From positions 1,984,001 through 2,048,000 of the forward strand of contig RQOL01000699.1 in NCBI GenBank assembly GCA_013076295.1: DNA of 64,000 nucleotides, given 5' to 3'. Each line of letters opens with the position of its first letter. The stretch's first letter is position 1. Below, one piece after another: positions 42,801 through 51,129 of the stretch. The stretch comes from Sanderia malayensis. Lineage: Eukaryota > Cnidaria > Scyphozoa > Semaeostomeae > Pelagiidae. A program made the translations under genes and the position numbers. Under the pieces are notes generated by a model. It saw nothing but the letters and a program-made list of their open reading frames with translations. It searched no databases and was not told the origin of the DNA.

Positions 42801-43673
42801 AGTCATGTTATCAATTATTGTAGTGACTGTCACACTATGGGAAATAAATCTATATGGAGTTATAGCTTAATCCGGAGTGCTTTTCGAGGCACTCACAATA
42901 AACCGAAACAATGAAAAAAGTCAAACTGCATTGCAGAGTACACTTACCTCATGACCAGCAAGCATTAGCATATCTGTAAGATGCGAGCCAACAAAACCTG
43001 CCCCACCGGTCACCTTGGAGATGAAAAAAAAAATAAAAAATAAAGAATTCAAATCTCACAAGAGATTACCAAACAAATTCAAGTCAAATTATAGTCTCAC
43101 CAATATCCTCTTTCGTTCGTGTCCTGCAAGATACTTCACTTTTGGGTACTTGTTTTGGCTGCAAGGAAAAAATGAAGCAACTATCAATCTCAATGGGCAG
43201 GGTTAAAGACACTGTTGTAAAATGCAAAAATGCAAACTAGTTTATATGTGATGTAGTGACATTTGTTTTGTTTTACTTTCTATTACAACATTGAGGGTAT
43301 AACAAGCATGCTTACTTCTTTTCTAACTCAGCTATACGTTTTTCTAAAGGTGCAAGAACCTTGCTTTTAAAATCTTCCATTTGTTGTTGAAGGATCTTCT
43401 GAAAGTTCTTTGAAAGCTTTGGTAGTGTTCCATTAGAAAGATTTCCGACAGAAACTGAAAAGAAACGAAAAATATTTAATTTACGACACTGGAAAATGTA
43501 TTAAATTGACGTCTGATATAAAACATTATGCATAACAAAAAATATCAGCTATTAATAATATAATTTTTTATATTTCTCTTACCAACACCAACAAGAGCAA
43601 AGATAAAAACAGCAAATAAAACCATGACTATTTTAATTCTCGAGAAGGAAAAGGCAGTTAGATGTAACGCCAT
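39816..43673 (-). CDS. UXS1: UDP-glucuronic acid decarboxylase 1 (UDP-xylose synthase)
   Basis: UXS1 converts UDP-glucuronate to UDP-xylose with bound NAD+ in the Golgi/ER, supplying xylose for proteoglycan linkers. The start is the ATG at 43671-43673. Exon 1 (43583-43673) encodes a short cytoplasmic N-terminus and a signal anchor ([18 protein letters not shown]), the usual type II topology. A coiled stem exon follows (43316-43454). The Rossmann motif [16 protein letters not shown] is at 42948-43013. Downstream are [20 protein letters not shown] and the YxxxK pair in ACYDEGKR (near 41.6 kb), [20 protein letters not shown], and a C-terminus ending [13 protein letters not shown] before TGA at 39816-39818. 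There are about 17 exons; the first four borders were checked for phase. Every catalytic region expected of the family is present. Confidence 0.95.
40570..40760. mobile_element. Possible DNA-transposon fragment with repeated TTCGAAT words
   Basis: This intronic stretch of UXS1 repeats attcgaattatagag, gttcgaattacacgagttcg and related words in both orientations and begins cagtcaactctgtctg. It looks like one end of a degraded inverted-repeat element, but I could not define both termini. Confidence 0.3.
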
Positions 43674-44405
43674 GCTCAATCCAGTAAGGATTATTTCAAA
43701 GTCTTGATAAGATTCAAATATGTATTAGTCGATAAGATGTAATCAATAGTGGTACGAACAACAAGGCCTAAGGCCCACTCCTCCAAGTACGTCCTTCCAC
43801 CAGCAATAACATATAACTGGAAAATGATTCCTCGGCAATAGCATTGATATATTGGTTCTTCTGTTTTAGCTGCTTCTGATTTTTAAAAGCATAATTATAA
43901 AAACAACAAAGAAATAGCTTTATCCAATCACATGTAGGCCTGGTTACCTGCTAAGTAAATTGAAATGGAGCAAGCATTATCTTCACGAGTTTTGTTTTGT
44001 TCACACCAAAGACATGATCTAATCTACTCCAGGGCGTCGGTGTGGCAGACCAAAGGTCGTGGGTTCGAGCCCTACGCAGTCACAGGCCCTAGGAATCCAA
44101 GCGTGTATACAATGGTGTATAAACATGCTTTTATTTTATTATTAATTTAATTTAATTTTTTAATTTTCTAACTTATCTTTTACTTTATCAGATGTAAAAA
44201 CAAGAAAAATAAAATTAAATAACAAAAATAAGATAAAAAGTAAAAAAATTAAATACATAAAGACCCGTTGATAATGTGAAGATTTCATTAAAATAATTGT
44301 TGAATAATAATCGCAATAAGATCATAAAATATTATTTACTATATACCATTAATTGTGTCATTATTTAATTGTCAAATTATTTTCAGTATAATGCTATTCA
44401 TAGAA
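43674..44405. other. UXS1 upstream region and sulfatase 3' flank
   Basis: The sulfatase stops at 44406 and UXS1 starts at 43673, both on the minus strand. The gap must contain the sulfatase 3' UTR and the UXS1 promoter. It includes a tRNA-like fragment near 44030-44090 (listed separately) and a very AT-rich stretch at 44130-44400 with aattaaaattt-type words. No coding exon is seen. Confidence 0.5.
44036..44090 (+). other. tRNA-like fragment (B-box and T-arm only)
   Basis: Contains gtgggttcgagccctac, which folds as a 5 bp T-stem with a TTCGAGC loop, and a perfect Pol III B-box (GGTTCGAGCC). Upstream gaccaaaggtc can form a short stem. No 5' acceptor strand pairs with the 3' side, so this is not a complete tRNA gene. 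A degenerate tRNA or tRNA-derived SINE end is the likeliest reading. Confidence 0.4.
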
Positions 44406-46250
44406 TTATAAAACAATTGGTATTAACTTATGTGGAAAGTCTTCTTTACAATTGCAAAATGGTGAATTGCAACATAACTGCATCCATGGAATAAATGTGG
44501 TCAGCTTAAGTTGATTTGGTTTTTCAATTAAAGATGCTTTGTGTTTATCAACGGCAACCATTACATCCTTGATCATGAAATTCATCACTTCATTGCTCGT
44601 GTCTATGGGGTATTGTTCTCCGGGATCTGATATTAGCTCGAAAACTAGAGGGGGGCTATGGTGTGTCACATGTTTGCCATAACAGGGACAAAGTGAGCCA
44701 ATAATAACGCAGGTTTGCTTTCCTGGGGTTAGATCTGGCGTCATGAAATGCAACTTCCATATTTTTGATCTCGTGACATCGGAATATGTTACAGCTTGCA
44801 GAGACCGTGCACAATAATGGAAGATGAAGCGGTTTCGCTCCACCAAAACGGCACCATTCTCCCGAGAAGCAGTGAAAAGATCAGAGATATCCTCTCCGTC
44901 AAGTTGTACGCCGTCCGGGCCAGAAACATTAGCTATTTTAAGAACTGTTGGAAAGATATCAAGGCCACTAGTTGGCTGCGATAGTCTGCTTCCTTGGCGG
45001 GTTTTTCCGGGCCATCTCACAACAGTCGGCACCCGAATTCCGCCTTCATAACTTGTGGATTTGTGCCCCTTGAAATGGCCAGGGGAGCCCCCGCAAACCT
45101 CACCATCCCTTGTGACTTCTTCCAAGTCAGGTCCGTGGTCCGACGTGAAATAAACAAAGGTGCTGTCCCTGAGTTCTAGCTTGTCAACTTCATCTAATAT
45201 TCTACCGATAGCCCAATCCATCTCTTCGACACTGTCGCCGTATCGCCCGTGTTTGCTTTTGTTCTTGAAGGCAGCACACGTTGACAATTCCGTGTGCACT
45301 TTTGTGAAGGATACGTAGATCAAGAACGGTCCTTTATCCGCGCTCTCCGAGATGAAATTGACAGCGTCTATTGTCAACCTTTGTGTAAGAGACTCGAGTG
45401 CAACTGGCTGTTCAACCACCTGCTTATCTCGCATCAGAATGCAAGCAAACATATGCCTTGTCATACCTTTCAGTATCAATGGCATGTACACATATAGCAA
45501 GGAAGTGCACAGTAAGATAGCTAGTACGCTAACAGCTGTCATTCTTCTCTTGACCAGGCTGTAAATAGTTGGAAAAAGGACGAATATAGATGCTATGATA
45601 ATTCGGATATTTTTATCGATGTTGGTAAATGAAGCACCCAAGTCTTGCTTGCACTCTCGCTGATTTGACACAGGTAGTCCATAGAAGTAATCAAAGCCAT
45701 GATTATTTGGATGGTGACAAAAGTCTGTTGAGGTGTTGCAGCTCAGTCCGAGGTGCCATTTTCCAATAAACGCAGTTTTGTAGCCGTGTTGTTGAAGAAC
45801 GCTTGCAAATGTGACCTCATCAGGTGGTAAACCACCTTGAACTGCTGTCTGAGTGAATACTCTAATGTAGCCTTCTTCACTTGCAAGACCAGAGCGTATT
45901 GCATAGCGACCTGTGAGCATTGCAGCTCTGCTGGGCGTGCAGATGGACTCTGGGGCAAGGTTGTGCTCTAATATCATACCATCTTTTGCAAGCTGGTCGA
46001 TATTCGGGGTATTAATTGTGTGATTTCCAAAACAACCTACATCACCGATGCCAAGGTCGTCAGCAAGAAAAATTATGATATTTGTTCGTTTTGAAGTTCT
46101 TTGAGAACGCCAAGCTTCTTGCTTTTTCTCAGTTTTCCTTTGCAAATAGTCCCGTGAGGTTGAATTTCCATTGTGATCGGAGCAGGCCTTTTGTTTACAA
46201 AAGTGGCCTAACAATAAAAATAAAAGTAAAATGTGGCTTTTCTGAGGCAT
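44406..46250 (-). CDS. Membrane arylsulfatase of the steroid sulfatase/ARSD-E-F-H type
   Basis: A single-exon 614-residue sulfatase. It should hydrolyse sulfate esters in the ER, Golgi or lysosomal lumen using a formylglycine made from Cys104 in the signature CTPSRAAMLTGR. A signal peptide lies at about residues 1-20. The calcium-binding ADDLG is at 63-67, and GKWHLG at about 163-168 carries the conserved Lys/His. SFTKVHTELS and TSDHGPD supply further active-site residues. Two hydrophobic segments (about 216-233 and 238-258) form the transmembrane hairpin that separates the STS group from soluble sulfatases. The exact substrate cannot be told. It is odd in having no introns among intron-rich neighbours. 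It is divergent with NIT2, with starts about 400 bp apart. Confidence 0.9.
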   Translation of the reverse strand: MPQKSHILLLFLLLGHFCKQKACSDHNGNSTSRDYLQRKTEKKQEAWRSQRTSKRTNIIIFLADDLGIGDVGCFGNHTINTPNIDQLAKDGMILEHNLAPESICTPSRAAMLTGRYAIRSGLASEEGYIRVFTQTAVQGGLPPDEVTFASVLQQHGYKTAFIGKWHLGLSCNTSTDFCHHPNNHGFDYFYGLPVSNQRECKQDLGASFTNIDKNIRIIIASIFVLFPTIYSLVKRRMTAVSVLAILLCTSLLYVYMPLILKGMTRHMFACILMRDKQVVEQPVALESLTQRLTIDAVNFISESADKGPFLIYVSFTKVHTELSTCAAFKNKSKHGRYGDSVEEMDWAIGRILDEVDKLELRDSTFVYFTSDHGPDLEEVTRDGEVCGGSPGHFKGHKSTSYEGGIRVPTVVRWPGKTRQGSRLSQPTSGLDIFPTVLKIANVSGPDGVQLDGEDISDLFTASRENGAVLVERNRFIFHYCARSLQAVTYSDVTRSKIWKLHFMTPDLTPGKQTCVIIGSLCPCYGKHVTHHSPPLVFELISDPGEQYPIDTSNEVMNFMIKDVMVAVDKHKASLIEKPNQLKLTTFIPWMQLCCNSPFCNCKEDFPHKLIPIVL

Positions 46251-46657
46251 GTTTTACATTTATTGTGGTAAAGTTTATACCAGATAATGCTGTTTTGAAT
46301 GAAGATCGAAGAATCTGTTGCTTGTGCACCTTTGTCTGGCCAGGACAGAAGAAATTTCCACCACAATAAATGAGATACTGCTGGTTTCTGAACGTCGCCC
46401 GCATTGAGGTAAAACACAATGGCGGGAATTATTGAATGAAAAGTTTCAGACAAAGGGATTAGTCTGGCATTGGGTGTGCTGTTCTAATAAGATTGCTTCC
46501 TATTCTTTTCTCGGAATTTGAGTGACATTTTGTGTTATTCGCAGGGGGTGTGTGTGGTAGAGATAAGAATAACAATGACCTCGTTTGCATCAATTACATT
46601 TTCTCTTAATTTGCCTAATAAAGAACTTTTACATCGTGCAAATTGAAGAAGAAAATA
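46251..46657. promoter_or_regulatory. Divergent intergenic region between sulfatase and NIT2
   Basis: The 407 bases between the two start codons must contain both promoters. No TATA box or strong factor site was recognised. The short minus-strand frames here (for example 46195-46453) are not conserved-looking and are left out. Confidence 0.45.
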
Positions 46658-49600
46658 ATGTCACGAAAATGTAAGTTTTTCTTGCTCCGTTTCCTGGAGC
46701 CCATTTCTTTGCAAAATGTAATAGTTTCCTCTACCAAATACTGTGCTTGAAAAGTATAAAAACATAAGAAATAAATATATATCTTAAAGTCACTGTGAAG
46801 TAATAGTCAACAGCTGTGCAATATGTCATAAACAACATTACTGGGCCTACTCTGTATTCCTTCGCTTAGAAATTTCGAGAAATTTAACTGTCAAAATAAG
46901 CAATTTATGTTTTGCTTCCATCTATAATACTATAATAACTTGTACTTTATAAATTCCCGTAGTTTTCAAAACATTACATATTCGTATTTTCATTTGTTGT
47001 TTTGCTTCAAGCAATAAAACTTGCTTTGGTTCAATTGAACATTTTGAAAAGCAAAAATGAAATGCTTTCAAAAGCACAACGACTTATCAAAGAAGCTTCA
47101 CTCATGGGAGCAAAGATCGTTGCATTGCCGGCAAGTAACACTGTCTCTTGGTTAATAAAATTACATAGTTTTACAGCGTATTTCGAGAATTTTTGCTTTG
47201 TTGTTCACGCTCGAAAAGTTTTGAAGTAATTTGTAGATCATCCCATTATCAGGAGTGTTTTAATTCACCATATGGTCTGGAATATTTTGCAAAATACGCT
47301 GAAAATATCCCAGGAGATTCGACTGAAATGCTAGCTGACACGGCGAAAGAAACAAAAGTTCATATTGTTGGGGGAACGATTCCCGAAATAAGCAACGGAA
47401 AATTGTATAACACATGCACTGTCTTTGGGCCTGATGGAAAAATGCTGACAAAATACAGAAAGGTATAGTGTTATTTTTTTCTATTGCTCTTCTGTATCAC
47501 AGTCAACATTATCACTAAAACATGTTTACGTTTCTAAAAGTTTAGTTTTTATTAACAGCTGTAGCAATGAACAATATAATATATTGCACGCTTTTTATAA
47601 GAAACTTACCTTGGGTTCAAGTACTAAAAGCTTCTTAAAAGTTTCTTATTTTTAGATAAGCAATTAATATCCAAATTTACGATTATTTTCCGGCACAGAA
47701 GGTCTTATTTTTTTCAAAGTTTCTTAAAAATACCAGCTCTAAAAGATTCTCAAATTGTTGGGGCTCTAGTACTGGGTTTCTTATAAAAAAAACGTGTATT
47801 ATAAATAAAGTATGATAAAAAATGAAAATTCTCGCTTCTCTGTTCCTCCCACATTTTACATCAGCTACCACAAAGATCATTGATGTACTTATATGTCTTT
47901 GCATTTTACAGATCCATCTTGCTGATATTGACATTCCTGGTAGAATGACATTCATTGAATCCAAAGTGCTCAGTCCTGGAAACCAGCTCAAAACCTTTCA
48001 AGCTGGTTAGTCACCAACATAGAGATAGGATATAAGATAATCTAGAGGGCTAACGGCCGATACTCCCTCTGTATAGCGGGTGAAGCAAAAATTTCTAGCC
48101 AGCCACCCTCCAGCAAAATGGCGGACAAAACTCCACAGCTAGAACTTCACATTTTGAAGTCAAATTACATTAAAACTTTCAATTAAAAACCTCGAAGAAA
48201 CATTCAAATCTTTAAAATATTATGTTATATTCATTATAATGAAAGTTCGTGGTTGTTTTTACAATATCATTGCAAGTTACAAACTTTAATGTAATTTGCA
48301 ATGGCACGAATTGTTAGGCCCAGATATATCTTGGAGGGTGAACTTTTGTATCCCTGTGCTCAAACACAGGGTTTCGATGTATCAAGTGGTAAAAAAATGG
48401 CCGCCATTGGAGGGTGAGATGGCGTCTGGAGGGTGAGCCTCGTTAGCACTCTAGATTATCTTATATCCTATCTCTATGGTCACCAAACACACAAACCATA
48501 CACACTAGACTCACTACATTGCGTCCCTGTGCCTTGCTCATAGCTCGCTCAACACAAGGAACGAGCAAAAACGAGCGAGACATTGTGTTTCTACATTCAC
48601 ATGACAATGAGTTCCCAACATAGAGATAGGATAGCCCTAACCTTATCTCTATGGTCCCCAATTACTCTTGTCTACGTCACGCATGCGTATTAACACGCTT
48701 TAGATACTTTAGATAATCGTTGGATGTTCGGCGCGATTTTTTGTAACAAATTACCAATTGACATTCCAGGGCCTTGCAAGATTGGTATTGGCATTTGCTA
48801 CGACTTGCGATTTCAACAGCTGGCGCAGTTGTACGAACAGCAAGGTACACATATCGTATCATACACGACATCGTACACGACAGACATCCATCGTACACGA
48901 CAGACATTCACGCGTTAGTACTTGATGTAAATCGACATAATATTTCCAGGCATTTGTGATGAAAGTTCGTTTTGTTTTCATTTATTTCAGATTGCAATCT
49001 GCTGATCTACCCTGCTGTATTTAACATTGGTACCGGTCCTTCACATTGGGAGCTCCTCCTCAGAGCAAGGTAAATAAGAAGAAAACACTCGAGCCAATTT
49101 CTCTTGCGTCGCACTTGATGCATTACCCCCGTCTTTTCCTTTTCTGTGATTCTGCTAAGTTTTTATATATATACACAGTGTGTCGTACATGATATGAAAT
49201 ACATATCTATGGTTTGTGAGATGCATGTAGGCACGAAATACATGAATGATACCTACAGTAGTAACTAGTAAATGTATTCGTATCTTCACTAATACTATCG
49301 TAACTACTCGTCCATAAAAATTCTGATGCAATAATGAAAATTTTTAATCTAAAATTTTTGAGCTTAATCCAACAATAAAAAACAGTAATTTTCATCTCAG
49401 CTTACACAAACACATAAATCATAGCAAAGATTTCTGTTCTAATTAATTCTTTCTTTCTCATTTAACAGAGCTCTCGACCACAAGGTACTTGTATTGTCAG
49501 ATTCCCATTCATTTCGTAAGCCCACTCAACCTCGACCTCTTTTGCATTATTCATCTTTGTCTCGTTCCAGATGTTTGTTGCTGGATGCAACGCAGCTCGA

Positions 49601-50169
49601 GATGACAACTCTTCTTACGTTGCCTATGGAAACAGTGCCGTGGTCAGCCCATGGTAACATAGAATGCTCACTTCTCATTGGTCTGATTGTTCGATTGATT
49701 AGTTAGCTTTGTTTTGCACACCATTATATACCCTCATAGTAGCTGTATAATTATGAAAATGTCTTTTTTTGAAGGGGAACTGTCGTCGCCAAGGCTGGGG
49801 ATGAAGAGGAAATAGTACTTGCTGATATTGGTAAATGTCCAATTTTATTTCTAGGGTTTATTTCAATTTTAACATTTTGAGAGTATTTTCTGTGAAATAA
49901 TAGCTTGAATTGTGTGTTGTTGAAATATTGGATCTGGGCATATCATTGCATTGCTTTATGATAGCTAGACAGTGATTAAAATGTCTCTCTTCAAGCCAAC
50001 AGTTCTTATGATGGTTGGTTGGTATTATGCTTGTAGACTTAGTTTTGTGTTTGTTTTAACCATTTTCTTTCTTATCTAAGATATTGACCATGTTGATGAA
50101 GTGAGACAACAAATTCCCACAAGAGCTCAAGCGAGAAATGACATTTACAAGACAGAACTAATAGATTAA
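46658..50169 (+). CDS. NIT2: Omega-amidase NIT2 (nitrilase superfamily)
   Basis: NIT2 hydrolyses alpha-ketoglutaramate and alpha-ketosuccinamate to the keto acids plus ammonia, closing the glutamine transaminase pathway in cytosol and mitochondria. Ten coding exons join in phase: 46658-46670, 47012-47130, 47253-47462, 47912-48005, 48770-48844, 48991-49069, 49469-49484, 49571-49653, 49775-49830 and 50081-50169. They total 834 bases, or 277 residues plus stop, the same size as animal NIT2. The catalytic triad is visible: Glu in [11 protein letters not shown], Lys in KYRKIHL, Cys in [10 protein letters not shown]. The start MSRK comes from a 13-base first coding exon whose T joins CA to give Ser. 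Intron 2 begins GC, not GT, and exon 7 is only 16 bases. Intron 4 carries a large MITE. Confidence 0.95.
47589..47796. mobile_element. Candidate MITE in NIT2 intron 3
   Basis: Begins cgctttttataagaaac and ends gtttcttataaaaaaaacg, an imperfect terminal inverted repeat enclosing about 170 bases with further taagaaac/gtttctta words. No target-site duplication was confirmed. Confidence 0.5.
48018..48478. mobile_element. MITE family D, 461 bp, hAT-like, in NIT2 intron 4
   Basis: Both ends begin catagagataggatataaga when read inward; the inverted repeats run about 38 bases with one mismatch. An exact 8 bp duplication, gtcaccaa, flanks it (48010-48017 and 48479-48486), the size made by hAT-superfamily transposases. 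It starts 12 bases after the end of NIT2 exon 4, and its left target duplication begins within the donor region. No coding capacity, so it must have moved by a transposase in trans. Confidence 0.92.
48506..48590. mobile_element. MITE family E, truncated copy
   Basis: Begins tagactcactacattgcgtc then cctgtg, matching the left end of the element at 23880-23982. The interior agcaaaaacgagcgag word follows, but the right inverted repeat is degraded to acattgtgttt. Confidence 0.55.
48619..48653. mobile_element. Miniature 35 bp family D remnant
   Basis: Begins catagagataggat and ends atctctatg, the two termini of the family D element, with almost nothing between. The flanks gttcccaa (48611-48618) and gtccccaa (48654-48661) form an 8 bp duplication with one mismatch. 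It appears to be an extreme internal-deletion copy 130 bases from the full one. Confidence 0.75.
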
Positions 50170-50317
50170 GCCAATAAGGTAAGCAATTATGTTTAACTAT
50201 TATGTAAAAATGAAAAAGTTGTTTTAAAATGTAAAAGGAAGTTGCTTTATATCCAAACTGAATTGCCATGAAATGTCCTGTATTTCTGAATGCAACCGCT
50301 CAATGAATCTGCAAAGG

Positions 50318-50442
50318 TTAGGGCTAGGGTTGCGTTATGCGGAGGAGAAAGGTGGTGAGAATGCGCAGTAGCGTATGGTACTGTGCAGGAGCGTACATGA
50401 CGCATGGTTGTTCATATGGCTGAGGCATTGGCCTTAGAGGTC
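50318..50442 (+). repeat. Solitary minisatellite unit, outlier of the 51-52 kb array
   Basis: Contains ggaggagaaaggtggtgaga, atgcgcagtagcgta, and ggctgaggcattggccttag in the same order as the array units about 800 bases downstream, with some divergence. A MITE-like element (50600-50969) lies between this unit and the array. Confidence 0.85.
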
Positions 50443-50599
50443 AAAGTTAAATGGTCTTTTTGGAGGAAAATAATGGTAAGCAAGGTTGACATATAAATGC
50501 AGAGCATGTGGATGTCACACTGTTGCAGAGCATACAATACGAGGATACTAATAAAATGTCAATAATGACAAAAAACGTTTCAAATACCTATATTTTTTC

Positions 50600-50969
50600 A
50601 CGGAACGATGGAAAAGGCCTAAATTGATCGAATGTGAAAAACAGTTATTGAATTACAAATCTTGGATGTACTGGATAATATTCAAGTCTTTATTAAAGGT
50701 AAGTGACCTGGTTTTAATATCCCAAAAGCTTACTTAAATATATTAGCTAATACAACATAGTGTTTCTATAAAATCCTGGAATCTTACCGAAATATCAATT
50801 TAGGACAAATTGCAGTGTTGACGGATCACTATTATTTTATACCCATTGTCCTTAAAAATGAATCAAATCAAAGAATTGAAGTGGTCTAAAGCGCCGTTAA
50901 ATATTTAAAGTCACTCAGGCTGAAGTCCAATTGTAATTCAATAAATTTAGGCCGGTTCCGTCGTTCCGT
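50600..50969. mobile_element. MITE family F, about 370 bp
   Basis: The left end acggaacgatggaaaaggcc and the right end ggccggttccgtcgttccgt are inverted copies. Paired words continue inward (taaattgat/ataaattta, gttattgaattacaaat/ttgtaattcaataa). It is non-coding and lies between NIT2 and the minisatellite. Confidence 0.75.
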
Positions 50970-51129
50970 AATTAATAGACAAAATACAAATATGTTGTAT
51001 GTTTTTGCCATTCTGCCAATTTCAATAGTATCATCATACTTTAAAAATATTTATGTATGGACTTATTTCACCATTATTTCCCCAAATCGAACATTAAACT
51101 GTAGTATTTCTGTATTGATTAGCTGACCA

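Noticed and set aside
44036..44090. Complete functional tRNA gene
   Set aside because: Only the T-arm and a short stem fold; there is no acceptor pairing and no clear A-box.
48724..48959. Frames extending NIT2 exon 5 through [12 protein letters not shown] sequence
   Set aside because: The sequence is a short local repeat (cgtacacgacagacat) after a good donor (gtacac). The conserved protein continues in the exon at 48991.
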